Shown piece after piece: positions 26,832-35,193 of a DNA stretch of 64,000 nucleotides. The stretch covers positions 248,001 through 312,000 of the forward strand of contig NZ_JAALAA010000003.1 in NCBI RefSeq assembly GCF_011045035.1, written 5' to 3'. Every line of letters starts with the position of its first letter. Position 1 is the stretch's first letter. Under the pieces are notes generated by a model that saw only the letters and a list, made by a program, of their open reading frames with translations, made no database searches and was not told where the DNA came from. A program made the position numbers and the translations under genes. Source of the DNA: Nocardioides turkmenicus. GTDB taxonomy: Bacteria; Actinomycetota; Actinomycetes; Propionibacteriales; Nocardioidaceae.

Positions 26832-27224
26832 TCATCTGGAGCCCTCATCCAGAGACGGCCGGAGGAGGCGCGGCCGCGGCCAGAGCCGGGCCACCACGAC
26901 ACCGATGACGTCGGCGTCCGCGACAGGCCCCCGATGACGGGAGTCCATCGCGTTGGGGGCATCCGGGTTGTCCGAGAGCAGCCACCACGCGGGGCGCCCG
27001 GAATAGGTCGTACGCCGATCCGCAGCACGTTTCACCACGATCGCCCCGTCGGGGAAGCGGGCCACCAGGACCGATCCCTCGACCGGCGTACGCCCGTAGG
27101 CCACCAGGAGCCGGTCGCCGTCCCTCAACGACGGCTCCATCGACGGACCTCGGACGAGCGCTGTGCCGAACGGGACCACGTGGTCGTCCGAGTAGCGGGG
27201 TGCCTTGCGCCCGGTGTGTTCCAT
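26832..27224 (-). CDS. sodX: Nickel-superoxide dismutase maturation protease
   Basis: A 130-residue S26-type signal-peptidase-like protease. The serine lies in VRGPSMEPSL (Ser28) and the lysine in AIVVKRAADR (Lys65), the Ser-Lys dyad; WWLLSDNPDA is the third conserved block. No membrane anchor is visible, fitting the cytoplasmic SodX type. It removes the N-terminal leader of SodN so that the mature His1 can bind nickel. It is divergent from sodN with 54 bp between starts, which strongly supports the assignment. Confidence 0.9.
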   Translation of the reverse strand: MEHTGRKAPRYSDDHVVPFGTALVRGPSMEPSLRDGDRLLVAYGRTPVEGSVLVARFPDGAIVVKRAADRRTTYSGRPAWWLLSDNPDAPNAMDSRHRGPVADADVIGVVVARLWPRPRLLRPSLDEGSR

Positions 27225-27278
27225 GCGGAGTAGTGTCGCAATCCGTAGGACACATGAACACTCTTTGAGAGGACCCGC

Positions 27279-27680
27279 ATGTTCGCGCGACTTTTCGCTC
27301 CCACCATCGAGGTCTCGGCCCACTGCGACCTGCCCTGCGGCGTCTACGACCCCGCCCAGGCCCGCATCGAGGCCGAGTCCGTCAAGGCGGTCATCCAGAA
27401 GGCCCTGGACAGCGACGACCCCGACTTCCGCACCCGCGCCATCATCATCAAGGAGCAGCGCTCCGAGCTGGTCAAGCACCACCTGTGGGTGCTGTGGACC
27501 GACTACTTCAAGCCCCCGCACTTCGAGGCCTACCCCCAGCTCCACACCCTCGTCAACGAGGCCACCAAGCTCGCCGGCGCCTCCGGCACCAAGGGCACCC
27601 TCGACCTCGAGACCGCCGACAAGCTCCTCGCCAAGATCGACGAGATCGCCGAGATCTTCTGGGCGACCAAGAAGGCCTGA
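27279..27680 (+). CDS. sodN: Nickel superoxide dismutase
   Basis: A 133-residue Ni-SOD precursor. A 14-residue leader (ending TIEVSA) precedes HCDLPCGVYDP, the nickel hook: His1, Cys2 and Cys6 of the mature enzyme, with Tyr9 following. The rest is a four-helix bundle (residues 25-133). It converts superoxide to O2 and H2O2 and assembles as a hexamer. GAGAGGA provides the ribosome site. It is probably subject to nickel control through Nur in relatives; a Nur site is not clearly visible here. A strong hairpin lies 27 bases after the stop. Confidence 0.95.
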   Translation: MFARLFAPTIEVSAHCDLPCGVYDPAQARIEAESVKAVIQKALDSDDPDFRTRAIIIKEQRSELVKHHLWVLWTDYFKPPHFEAYPQLHTLVNEATKLAGASGTKGTLDLETADKLLAKIDEIAEIFWATKKA

Positions 27681-27706
27681 GGCTCCCCGAGACTCAGCCG
27701 TACGCT

Positions 27707-27734
27707 GCAGCCGCTCCGTCCGCGGAGCGGCTGC
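27707..27734 (+). terminator. Terminator after sodN
   Basis: GCAGCCGCTCCG and CGGAGCGGCTGC form a perfect 12-bp stem with a four-base loop. The T-run is weak (GTGCGTTT). Confidence 0.7.
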
Positions 27735-27811
27735 GGTGCGTTTCCGGCACCACGCACGAGATCTCGTTGCATAATCAGGCGCAAGCCAACACGAAGGACT
27801 GACAAACCCAG

Positions 27812-28192
27812 ATGCCCCAGGTCGAGCTGCGCCTTCCCGCAGAAGGTGCTTACGTCTCCGTGCTGCGTACGACGACCGCCGCGCTCGCCGCGCGGCTCGA
27901 CTTCACCCTCGAGGACATCGAGGACCTGCGGATGGCGGTCAGCGAGGCGGCGGCGATCTGCCTGGAGTGTGCCGCCGAGAACGCCGACCTGGACGTCGTC
28001 TTCGACCTCGGCGAGGACACCATCGGGGTCACCGTGACCACGACCTGCGACACCGAGGCCGAGATCGACGAGGAGAGCTTCGCCTGGCAGGTGCTCACCA
28101 CGCTGGCCCGCGAGGTCACCGCCACCCCCGACGGCGACCAGCTCAGGATCTCGCTGGTCGCGGGAGCGACCCCGCTTGGAGCCGCGCGCTGA
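27812..28192 (+). CDS. RsbW-like anti-sigma factor (GHKL ATPase)
   Basis: A 126-residue serine-kinase-type anti-sigma factor. The GHKL fold begins with VELRLPAEGAYVSVLRTTTAALAA, and the N-box is DIEDLRMAVSEAAAICLE. The classical N-box asparagine is not obvious, and the ATP-lid glycines are reduced, so kinase activity is uncertain. It precedes a SigB/SigF-family sigma gene by one base, and its likely role is to hold that sigma factor inactive. A 12-bp palindrome, ACGAGATCTCGT, lies at 27756-27767 upstream. Confidence 0.8.
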   Translation: MPQVELRLPAEGAYVSVLRTTTAALAARLDFTLEDIEDLRMAVSEAAAICLECAAENADLDVVFDLGEDTIGVTVTTTCDTEAEIDEESFAWQVLTTLAREVTATPDGDQLRISLVAGATPLGAAR

Positions 28193-28193
28193 C

Positions 28194-28991
28194 ATGGCGC
28201 AGGAGACGATTCGGTCGTCGAGGTCCAGGAGCAGCGGCGAGGTGGACACCACCCGCGCCCGCTCCCGCGAGCTCTTCACGGCCCTCGCCGGAACAGGTCT
28301 GACCGACGCCGAGCGCACCGCCGCCCGCGAGGAGCTCGTCCACCTCAACATGGCGCTGGTGGAGTACTGCGCCTCCCAGTTCTACGGCCGCGGCGAGCCG
28401 CACGAGGATCTCGTCCAGGTCGGCGTGGTCGGCCTCCTCAACGCCGTGGACCGCTACGACCTCGGGCGCGACGTGGAGTTCTCGACGTACGCAGTGCCCA
28501 CGATCCTCGGCGAGATCAAGCGCTACTTCCGCGACAGCCGGTGGGCGGTCAGCGTCCCCCGCCGCCTTCGCGACCTGCAGCAGAACCTGCGCGACGCCAC
28601 CGCGGAGCTCTCCCAGGAGCTCGGCCGCTCCCCCACAGCCCGCGACCTCGCCACCCGCCTCGGCGTCAGCCTCGAGACCGTCGTCGAGGGCCTGGAGTCC
28701 AGCAACGCGTACGCAGCGCTGTCCCTCGACTCCGAGAGCGACGAGGCCGCGCCGATGCTCGACTCGCTGACCGCCCACGACCTGCGTCTCGACGACGTCG
28801 AGGTGCGCGAGTCGATCAAGCCGGTGCTCGACGGCCTGTCCGCGCACGAGAAGCAGGTGCTGATGCTGAAGTTCTTCCGCAACAAGACCCAGACCGAGAT
28901 CGCTGCCGAGCTCGGCGTGTCGCAGATGCAGGTCTCCCGGCTGCTCAACCGCTCGCTCAAGCAGCTGCGCAAGGCGCTCGAGGAGGATTAG
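28194..28991 (+). CDS. RNA polymerase sigma factor, SigB/SigF/SigG family
   Basis: A 265-residue alternative sigma factor with regions 2, 3 and 4. Region 2 is HLNMALVEYCASQFYGRGEPHEDLVQVGVVGLLNAVDRYD; region 2.4 is STYAVPTILGEIKRYFRD. Region 3 is LRDATAELSQELGRSPTARDLA, and region 4 is LKFFRNKTQTEIAAELGVSQMQVSRLL. Members respond to general stress under control of anti-sigma partners. The ATG at 28194 follows the anti-sigma stop by one base; a TTG at 28176 would give a 6-residue extension. Its stop overlaps the stop of the opposite-strand gene by 3 bases. Confidence 0.9.
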   Translation: MAQETIRSSRSRSSGEVDTTRARSRELFTALAGTGLTDAERTAAREELVHLNMALVEYCASQFYGRGEPHEDLVQVGVVGLLNAVDRYDLGRDVEFSTYAVPTILGEIKRYFRDSRWAVSVPRRLRDLQQNLRDATAELSQELGRSPTARDLATRLGVSLETVVEGLESSNAYAALSLDSESDEAAPMLDSLTAHDLRLDDVEVRESIKPVLDGLSAHEKQVLMLKFFRNKTQTEIAAELGVSQMQVSRLLNRSLKQLRKALEED

Positions 28992-29365
28992 CCCTCGCGC
29001 TCCTCGAGAGCGGCGATGCTCGGCGGCGCGAAGATGCCGGCAAGGGCGACCACCGCGACCAGCGCGAGCCCGCCGGCCAGGGCGAGATCCTCGCGGAGGT
29101 TCCACGCCAGGCCGAGCACGATCAGCTGGACGAGCACCAGTGGCGCCCGCGACCACGACTCCAGCCGCCAGAACATGTTCACGCACCAGCCGATGCCGGC
29201 GGCGCAGAGCAGGAAGAACAGCCCACCCGCGATCGCGGTCGTGAGCGAGGCGGCGTCGGGGATGCGTACGAACTCGAGGGCACCCCACACCAGCATCGCC
29301 GCGGCCTCGACGCCTGCGGCGATCACGGTCAGCAGGAGGGTCCAGGGGCGTTGCTGCGCGGTCAC
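28988..29365 (-). CDS. Small integral membrane protein
   Basis: A 125-residue protein with about four predicted membrane helices (residues 8-30, 42-62, 72-90, 93-112) and short loops. GTG start at 29365. A similar four-helix protein is common beside WhiB1/SigB genes in actinobacteria, but no function is known. It converges on and overlaps the end of the sigma gene. Confidence 0.7.
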   Translation of the reverse strand: MTAQQRPWTLLLTVIAAGVEAAAMLVWGALEFVRIPDAASLTTAIAGGLFFLLCAAGIGWCVNMFWRLESWSRAPLVLVQLIVLGLAWNLREDLALAGGLALVAVVALAGIFAPPSIAALEEREG

Positions 29366-29560
29366 CTCAGCAGCCTAGAACCACACCCAAGACTCCGAAA
29401 ATCGGCGGGCAGCATACACCACCGGGTTTTCGGGTAACTCACCGCGTTACCGAAATGTCTAGCGCCAGGAAGACTTAGTGTTACGGTCCGGTGACGAACC
29501 AGACACTGGTTAGGGGTTGTTTCGGCGTCCATTTCTTGGAACGCTAGAGACAGCACGCAC

Positions 29561-29574
29561 GTGAAGACATTCAC
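29561..29574 (+). promoter_or_regulatory. CRP-like binding site upstream of whiB1
   Basis: GTGA-AGACAT-TCAC fits the CRP core GTGA-N6-TCAC with perfect 4-bp arms and a following A. It lies 85 bases before the whiB1 ATG, in an unusually long leader (293 bp from the gene on the left). M. tuberculosis whiB1 is known to be controlled by CRP. Confidence 0.6.
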
Positions 29575-29658
29575 ACATCCCCGCCACGTGCCCATTCGCA
29601 GGGTCTCAGAGCACCAGGGCCTTGCCCATCCTACGTCAGAAAGAGGGTCTACCCAGCC

Positions 29659-29913
29659 ATGGATTGGCGCCACCGTTCGGCTTGTCTCGATGAAGACCCG
29701 GAACTGTTCTTCCCCATTGGAAACACCGGTCCGGCGATCCTTCAGATCGAGGAAGCCAAGCAGGTCTGCCGGCGTTGCGACGTCCGGGAGCAGTGTCTTC
29801 AGTGGGCTCTTGAGGCCGGTCAGGACCACGGCGTGTGGGGTGGACTGAGCGAGGACGAGCGTCGTGCGCTGAAGCGCCGCAACGCCCGCTCCCGTGTCCG
29901 CACCGCCGTCTGA
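29659..29913 (+). CDS. whiB1: WhiB1-type iron-sulfur transcription factor
   Basis: An 84-residue Wbl protein. Four cysteines (C9, C37, C40, C46) bind a [4Fe-4S] cluster, GVWGGLSEDERR is the Wbl signature loop, and the tail KRRNARSRVR is basic for DNA contact. WhiB1 binds the principal sigma factor, senses NO and is essential in mycobacteria. Its neighbour pdtaS repeats the M. tuberculosis arrangement Rv3219-Rv3220c. The long upstream region carries a CRP-like box. Confidence 0.95.
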   Translation: MDWRHRSACLDEDPELFFPIGNTGPAILQIEEAKQVCRRCDVREQCLQWALEAGQDHGVWGGLSEDERRALKRRNARSRVRTAV

Positions 29914-29921
29914 CCAACCCC

Positions 29922-31412
29922 CTAGAGCTCCAACGGCAGCTCGACCGACGCTCTCGCCCCGTGGCCATCAGGCCGGGGACCCAACGAGAGTCGGCCACCG
30001 AGCTCGCCTTCGACGAGAGTCTTGACGATCGACAGCCCCAGGTTCGTCGAGGTGTCGAGACTGAACCCGTCGGGTAGTCCATGACCGTCGTCCTCGATGG
30101 TCACCTGGAGATGCCCGGCGGGTTGTTGTCGTACGGACATCACGATCTTGCCCGTCTCGGCATCTCCCGGGCCGCGACCTCGGTAACCGTGCTCGACCGC
30201 GTTCTGCAGCAGCTCGGTGACGACCATCGCCATCGGCGTGGCCACCTCCGAGGGCAGCGACCCGAACGAGCCCTCCCGACGCACGCGCACCGGGACACCG
30301 ACCGAGGTCACCTCACCGACCATCGAGGCGAGCCGGTCGGCGATCTCGTCGAACTCCACCGTCTCCTCGACGGCCTGCTGGGAGAGGATCTCGTGGACCA
30401 GCGCGATCGATCCGACGCGGCGTACGGCCTCGTTCAGTGCGTCCTGGGCGACACCCGAGTCGACCCGACGCGACTGCATCCGGAGCAGCGCGGCCACGGT
30501 TTGTAGGTTGTTCTTCACCCGGTGGTGGATCTCGCGGATGGTCGCGTCCTTGGTGACGAGCTCGCGATCGCGCCGGCGCAGGTCGGTGACGTCGCGCAGC
30601 AGCACCAGCGCACCGATCGCCTCACCGCGCGGCCGCAGCGGGATCGAGCGCATGATGATCGCCATCACCCCGGTGTCGATCTCGGTGTCGCGGTGGGCCC
30701 GCCCACCGAGCACGGCGCTCAACGTCTCCTCGTCGGGACGCTTGCGCGGCGGCACCAAGGCGCGGGTCATCCCGGCCAGGGACTGGCCCGCGAGATCGCC
30801 GGAGAGGCCGAGCCGGCGGAAGACCGAGAGAGCGTTGGGGCTGGCGTAGTCGACGACCCCGTCGGCGTCCACCCGCACGAACCCGTCCCCCACCCGCGGG
30901 GTGTCGGTGTGGTCGCTCCGCTGGCCCGCCGCCGGGAAGTAGCCGTTGGCGATCATCTGGGTCAGGTCGGAGGCGGTCTGCAGATAGGTCAGCTCGAGCT
31001 TGGAGGGCGTGCGTACGCCGAGCAGGTTGGTGTTGCGGCTCAGCACCGCGATGATGCGGCCGGCGCGGCGTACGGGGATCGTCTCGACCCGCACCGGGAG
31101 GTCGTCGCGCCACTCCGGGTCTCCCTCGCGCACCAGCCGGCCGGCGTCGACGGCGTCGTCGAGGGTGGCGTGGCGCCCCTTCGGCACGAACATGCCGACG
31201 ATGTCGTCGACGTAGGCCGTCGGGCCCGTCGTGGGCCGCATCTGACCGGCGGCCCAGAAGCCGTTGCCCGACTTGTCGGGCAGCCACAGGACCAGGTCGG
31301 CGAAGGAGAGATCGGCCAGGATCTGCCAGTCGGCCATGAGCAGCTGAAGCCAGCCGACATCCTCGCTGTCGAGGTCGGTGTGGCTCTGGGCAAGCTCACT
31401 CAGGGTGGGCAC
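29922..31412 (-). CDS. pdtaS: Two-component sensor histidine kinase, PdtaS type
   Basis: A 496-residue soluble kinase. An N-terminal GAF-like region (DWQILADLSFADLVLWLPD) is followed by a PAS-like region (residues 190-290) and a HisKA_2 helix with REIHHRVKNNLQTVAALL. The ATPase domain has VTELLQNAVEHG and EDDGHGLPDG. It phosphorylates the RNA-binding regulator PdtaR in mycobacteria; pdtaR is not in this window. The GTG at 31412 (VPTLSEL) matches the family start; a second GTG lies two codons upstream. Convergent with whiB1, 8 bp apart. Confidence 0.9.
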   Translation of the reverse strand: MPTLSELAQSHTDLDSEDVGWLQLLMADWQILADLSFADLVLWLPDKSGNGFWAAGQMRPTTGPTAYVDDIVGMFVPKGRHATLDDAVDAGRLVREGDPEWRDDLPVRVETIPVRRAGRIIAVLSRNTNLLGVRTPSKLELTYLQTASDLTQMIANGYFPAAGQRSDHTDTPRVGDGFVRVDADGVVDYASPNALSVFRRLGLSGDLAGQSLAGMTRALVPPRKRPDEETLSAVLGGRAHRDTEIDTGVMAIIMRSIPLRPRGEAIGALVLLRDVTDLRRRDRELVTKDATIREIHHRVKNNLQTVAALLRMQSRRVDSGVAQDALNEAVRRVGSIALVHEILSQQAVEETVEFDEIADRLASMVGEVTSVGVPVRVRREGSFGSLPSEVATPMAMVVTELLQNAVEHGYRGRGPGDAETGKIVMSVRQQPAGHLQVTIEDDGHGLPDGFSLDTSTNLGLSIVKTLVEGELGGRLSLGPRPDGHGARASVELPLEL

Positions 31413-31495
31413 GGGCACAGCGTAGATGTAGACCTTGGTAGGGCATTGCGCGGGTCGGATGTCCACGCGTGGCCGGGTTTGGCAGGATGTTCCCT

Positions 31496-32335
31496 ATGTC
31501 GGAGGCGTACTGGCGGGAGGTTCACTCGACCGGTCTCGCCGTACCCACGGACCGGCCCCTCGGTGACCTCACGATCGAGCTCACCCGGATGCTCGGCGAC
31601 CCCGACCCGGACGTACGCAGCGGGCTGGCCGTGCCGGCCCTGTCGACCTGGATCCAACGCGGTGTCTACGACGACCTGCTCGCGGGCCTGGGCGACGGGA
31701 TGGCCGCCGGCCTGGTGGTCGGTCTCGGCGACTCCGGCAACAACGGCGTCTTCCGCCGGGCCTCGTCTGTCGAGGCCCTGGCCGAGTGCATCGCCCGCGA
31801 CAACGCGCGTTCGCTGGTGCCCGCGGAGAAGGTCCTGGAGTGGGGCGACCGGATCGCCACCTGGCTGCTGCGCGAGCGGGACCTGCGCGCCTTCGTCCCC
31901 GAGCGCGGCTGGGCGCACGCGGTCGCCCGCGGCGCCGACGCCCTCGGCACCCTGGCCTCCTCCGAGCATCTCGGCAAGCCCGAGCTGACGGTCATCCTCG
32001 ACGTCGTCGCCGACCGGGTGCTGGCCCGCGGCGACACCATCTACACCCACGGCGAACCCGACCGGCTGGCAGCGGCCACGATGTCCGTGCTGCGCCGCAA
32101 CCTGGTCCCGCTCAACATCATGGAGCCGTGGATCAACCGGATCGTCACGGTCGCCACCGCGACCCCGGAGACTCCCGACCGCGACCCGTTCCTGCTCACC
32201 GGCAACGCCGAGGCGTTCCTGCGCGCGCTCTACATCCAGCTCGCGCTCAGCAACGACATCCCGCAGATCCGCGGCGACCTGCTGCTGGTCGTGGTCGCGG
32301 CCCTGAAGAAGTCCAACAGCGCCTACCTGGGCTAG
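31496..32335 (+). CDS. DUF2785 family protein
   Basis: A 279-residue all-helical protein with the DUF2785 pattern: SEAYWREVHSTGLAVP, then LAVPALSTWIQRGVYD, then WAHAVARGADALGTLASS and FLRALYIQLALS. It looks like a HEAT-like repeat solenoid. The function is unknown; a role in resistance or stress has been suggested for some relatives only by association. The ATG at 31496 is preferred. It precedes the small ribosomal protein gene by 92 bp. Confidence 0.8.
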   Translation: MSEAYWREVHSTGLAVPTDRPLGDLTIELTRMLGDPDPDVRSGLAVPALSTWIQRGVYDDLLAGLGDGMAAGLVVGLGDSGNNGVFRRASSVEALAECIARDNARSLVPAEKVLEWGDRIATWLLRERDLRAFVPERGWAHAVARGADALGTLASSEHLGKPELTVILDVVADRVLARGDTIYTHGEPDRLAAATMSVLRRNLVPLNIMEPWINRIVTVATATPETPDRDPFLLTGNAEAFLRALYIQLALSNDIPQIRGDLLLVVVAALKKSNSAYLG

Positions 32336-32427
32336 GAGACCGACCCAGATTGGCTCTCACACCCCTGGGTTTGAGAGACTGTGCCGAGGCCCCTCGGGGT
32401 CGACGTACCCCAATGGAGGAGATCATC

Positions 32428-32502
32428 ATGGGCAAGACCGGCCGCAAGCGCCGCGCGCGCCGCAAGAAGGGCGCGAACCACGGCAAGCGCCCCAACAGCT
32501 GA
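32428..32502 (+). CDS. 24-residue ribosomal protein, bL37 type
   Basis: A 24-codon gene with a strong ribosome site (GGAGGAG, 6 bases before the ATG). The protein begins MGKTGRKRRARRKKGANHGK and ends RPNS; about half its residues are Lys or Arg. This matches the small actinobacterial large-subunit protein bL37 seen in mycobacterial ribosome structures. It is followed by a very strong hairpin. The name rests on memory of the family sequence. Confidence 0.75.
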   Translation: MGKTGRKRRARRKKGANHGKRPNS

Positions 32503-32537
32503 ACACAGCCCATCAAGGGTCAGAGCTGTAATGACGT

Positions 32538-32568
32538 GAGAGCCCCAGCCGATTCGGCTGGGGCTCTC
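32538..32568. terminator. Bidirectional terminator between the bL37 gene and rsrA
   Basis: GAGAGCCCCAGCCGA and TCGGCTGGGGCTCTC form a perfect 15-bp stem around a single T. The two genes converge on it. Confidence 0.85.
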
Positions 32569-32586
32569 GTCGCGTCTGTGGCCGGC

Positions 32587-32850
32587 TCAGGACCTCGTGC
32601 GGAGCTCCTGGATCTGGACCATGATCTTCGCGCGCAGGTCCCCCGGAGCGACCTCGGTGCACGAACGCGCGACGACCGCCTTGACGATGCGCTGCTGGTC
32701 GTAGGTCTCCAGGCAGGGGTTGCAGCTCTGCAGGTGGGCCTTGACCTGGTCGGCGTCCGCCTCGGCGAGCTCGTTGTCGATCAGGAAGACGATCTGCTCG
32801 AGGAAGTCGGCGCAGTCGCTGGGTGAGGCGTCGTGTTTGTGGGCACTCAT
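32587..32850 (-). CDS. rsrA: Thiol-redox-sensing anti-sigma factor, RsrA/RshA type
   Basis: An 87-residue zinc-binding anti-sigma (ZAS) protein. C13, H39, C43 and C46 (in HLQSCNPC) are the zinc/redox ligands and C64 (ARSC) is a further conserved cysteine. Under disulfide stress the family forms an internal disulfide, loses zinc and releases SigR. The ATG overlaps the sigR stop (ATGA), giving tight coupling. Confidence 0.92.
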   Translation of the reverse strand: MSAHKHDASPSDCADFLEQIVFLIDNELAEADADQVKAHLQSCNPCLETYDQQRIVKAVVARSCTEVAPGDLRAKIMVQIQELRTRS

Positions 32851-33464
32851 GACGCACCTCCACGAGCGCCGGTGAGATCGTTGCTGCGTACGTAGTCGGA
32901 GAGAAGATCGCGCAGCTGGCGCCGGCCGCGGTGAAGCCGCGACATCACGGTGCCGATCGGGGTTTCCATGATCTCGGCGATCTCCTTGTAAGCGAATCCC
33001 TCGACATCGGCGAGGTAGACGGCGAGCCGGAACTCCTCCGGAAGGCGCTGCAGGGCGTCCTTGACCTGGGAGTCGGGCAGGTGCTCGAGGGCCTCCATCT
33101 CCGCCGACTTCAGACCGGTCGAGGTGTGAGACTCGGCCCGAGCGAGCTGCCAGTCCTCGACGTCCTCGGACATCGACTGCTGCGGCTGGCGCTGTTTCTT
33201 GCGGTAGGTGTTGATGAAGGTGTTGGTGAGGATGCGGTAGAGCCAGGCCTTCAGGTTGGTGCCGGGCTTGAACTGGTGGAACGAGGAGTACGCCTTGGCG
33301 AACGTCTCCTGCACCAGGTCCTCAGCGTCGGACGGGTTGCGGGTCATCCGCATCGCCGCCGAGTAGAGCTGGTCGAGGAAGGGCAGCGCGTCCCGCTCGA
33401 AGCGCAGCGCGCGCTCCTCGGGCGTCTCGGTGGCCAGGTCGACCTCAATGTTGTCGTCGCTCAT
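32847..33464 (-). CDS. sigR: ECF sigma factor SigR/SigH (oxidative and thiol stress)
   Basis: A 205-residue ECF sigma factor. Region 2 is [31 protein letters not shown] and [20 protein letters not shown]; region 4 is [40 protein letters not shown]. It directs the thiol-oxidative stress regulon. The ATG at 33464 (MSDDNIEV) is the conventional start, but the frame is open to another ATG at 33545, adding 27 residues. A SigR-type promoter lies directly before that upstream ATG, so a longer isoform is possible. Confidence 0.95.
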   Translation of the reverse strand: MSDDNIEVDLATETPEERALRFERDALPFLDQLYSAAMRMTRNPSDAEDLVQETFAKAYSSFHQFKPGTNLKAWLYRILTNTFINTYRKKQRQPQQSMSEDVEDWQLARAESHTSTGLKSAEMEALEHLPDSQVKDALQRLPEEFRLAVYLADVEGFAYKEIAEIMETPIGTVMSRLHRGRRQLRDLLSDYVRSNDLTGARGGAS

Positions 33465-33553
33465 CACGTCCCAGGGTACGCGCGTGAGCATCGGGGCGCC
33501 CATCGGCGACACGTTCTCCGTGGGGCGTTCGAGCAGGATGGTCATGCTGCGTG

Positions 33554-33581
33554 AACGCCACGGCGGCCACGAAACATTCCC
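33554..33581 (-). promoter_or_regulatory. SigR-type autoregulatory promoter
   Basis: On the reverse strand GGGAAT (33581-33576), an 18-base spacer and CGTT (33557-33554) match the SigR/SigH consensus GGAAT-N18-GTT. Transcription would start close to the upstream ATG at 33545. Confidence 0.75.
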
Positions 33582-33614
33582 CGCGCCCGGGGAGTGCCGC
33601 GGCCGCCGGCTACC

Positions 33615-35123
33615 TCACGACGTCTGCAGGACGAACATGCTCCACGAGGCCGGAGGCAGCTCGGCCTCGAGCGCGCTGCCCACGACCTTCGCCGAGTCGT
33701 ACGCCCTCGGCACCACCCGGTCGGGATCCTCCATGCTGTTCACCGCGAACAGGTCCTCGTCGCCCAGGAGCGTCGCCTCGACCAGGTCCACGTCGCCGAA
33801 GTAGTGCAGATCGGTCGAGAACGCCACGGGCTCCGACGGGTGCCGGTTGACGACGAAGACCGCCACGCGGCCGGTCTCCGGGTCATGGGTCGCCACGGAG
33901 TCGAGGACCGAGACCTCACCGTGCTTGGTGGTGGCCATCGTCGGACCGACCACCCGTGGCTCGAGCACCTCCCCCTGCGCGAACCGGGCGGTCAGCGCGA
34001 ACGGGTGGAAGATCGACTGTCGCCACGCCGGCCCGCCGGGCTCGCACCTGATCGAGCCGATGGTGTTGACCAGCTGGGCCTGACAGGCGGCGGTCACCCG
34101 GTCGCTGTGCTTGAGCAGCGTGATCAGCAGCGAGCCGACCACGACGGCGTCGAGCACGGTGTAGGCGTCCTCGCTGAGCCGCGGGGAGACCGTCCACTCC
34201 TCCGGCGTACCCTCCTGCTGGAACTTCTTCAGGTACCAGACGTTCCACTCGTCGAAGGAGATGTTGATCCGCTTCGGCGAGGAGAGCTTCGCCCCGACGT
34301 GGTCGGCGGTCGCGACGACGTCCCGGATGAAGAGATCCATGTCGACGGCCGAGGCGAGGAAGCTCGCGACATCGTCGCCCTCGAGCTCGTAGTAGGCGTG
34401 CGCCGAGACGAAGTCGACCTCGTCGTAGGTGTGCTCGAGCACCGTCGCCTCCCAGGCACCGAAGGTCGGCATCGATCGGCCCGAGCTGCCGCAGGCGACC
34501 AGCTCGAGGTCGGCGTCGAACTGACGCATGCCCCTTGCCACCTCCTGGGCCAGCCGGCCGTACTCCTCGGCGGTCTTGTGGCCCAGCTGCCAGGGACCGT
34601 CCATCTCGTTGCCGAGGCACCACATCCGGATGCCGTGCGGGTCCACGGCCCCGTGCGCGATGCGTCGGTCGGACAGCTCGGTTCCGCCGGGGTGGTTCGC
34701 GTACTCCAGCAGCTCGAGCGCCTCCGCCAGGCCGCGCGTGCCGAGGTTCACCGCCATGATGGGCTCGATATCGGCCTTCCTCGCCCAGGTCATGAACTCG
34801 TTCAGACCGAACGCGTTGGTCTCGATGCTCCGCCACGCCGGGTCCAGGCGGGTCGGCCGCTGGTCGCGCGGCCCCACCCCATCCTCCCACTTGTAGCCGG
34901 AGACGAAGTTGCCGCCGGGGTAGCGAACGGCGGTCACCCCGAGCTCACGGACGAGATCGAGTACGTCACCCCGCAGGCCGTCCTCGTCCGCCGTCGGGTG
35001 CCCCGGCTCGAAGATGCCGCCGTAGACACAGCGCCCCATGTGCTCGACGAACGATCCGAAGAGCCTCCTGTTGACGGGGGCGACGGTGAACGCCGGATCG
35101 ATCGTGAGCTTGCCGTTCTCCAT
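33615..35123 (-). CDS. Alpha-L-arabinofuranosidase, GH51
   Basis: A 502-residue GH51 enzyme with a TIM barrel and a C-terminal beta-sandwich. The acid/base glutamate is in WCLGNEMDGPWQ and the nucleophile in INISFDEWNVWY; VTAVRYPGGNFVSGY is the conserved early block. No signal peptide, so it acts in the cytoplasm on imported arabino-oligosaccharides, releasing L-arabinose. GGAGGAACC precedes the ATG. It is the last gene of the ABC importer operon. GH51 members also include endoglucanases, but this sequence fits arabinofuranosidases best. Confidence 0.9.
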   Translation of the reverse strand: MENGKLTIDPAFTVAPVNRRLFGSFVEHMGRCVYGGIFEPGHPTADEDGLRGDVLDLVRELGVTAVRYPGGNFVSGYKWEDGVGPRDQRPTRLDPAWRSIETNAFGLNEFMTWARKADIEPIMAVNLGTRGLAEALELLEYANHPGGTELSDRRIAHGAVDPHGIRMWCLGNEMDGPWQLGHKTAEEYGRLAQEVARGMRQFDADLELVACGSSGRSMPTFGAWEATVLEHTYDEVDFVSAHAYYELEGDDVASFLASAVDMDLFIRDVVATADHVGAKLSSPKRINISFDEWNVWYLKKFQQEGTPEEWTVSPRLSEDAYTVLDAVVVGSLLITLLKHSDRVTAACQAQLVNTIGSIRCEPGGPAWRQSIFHPFALTARFAQGEVLEPRVVGPTMATTKHGEVSVLDSVATHDPETGRVAVFVVNRHPSEPVAFSTDLHYFGDVDLVEATLLGDEDLFAVNSMEDPDRVVPRAYDSAKVVGSALEAELPPASWSMFVLQTS

Positions 35124-35193
35124 GGGTTCCTCCTGGTCCGGGCAGCGGCATCCCGGGCGCCGGCGAACGCTGGCGCCCGGGGTCCGTCGCCAT

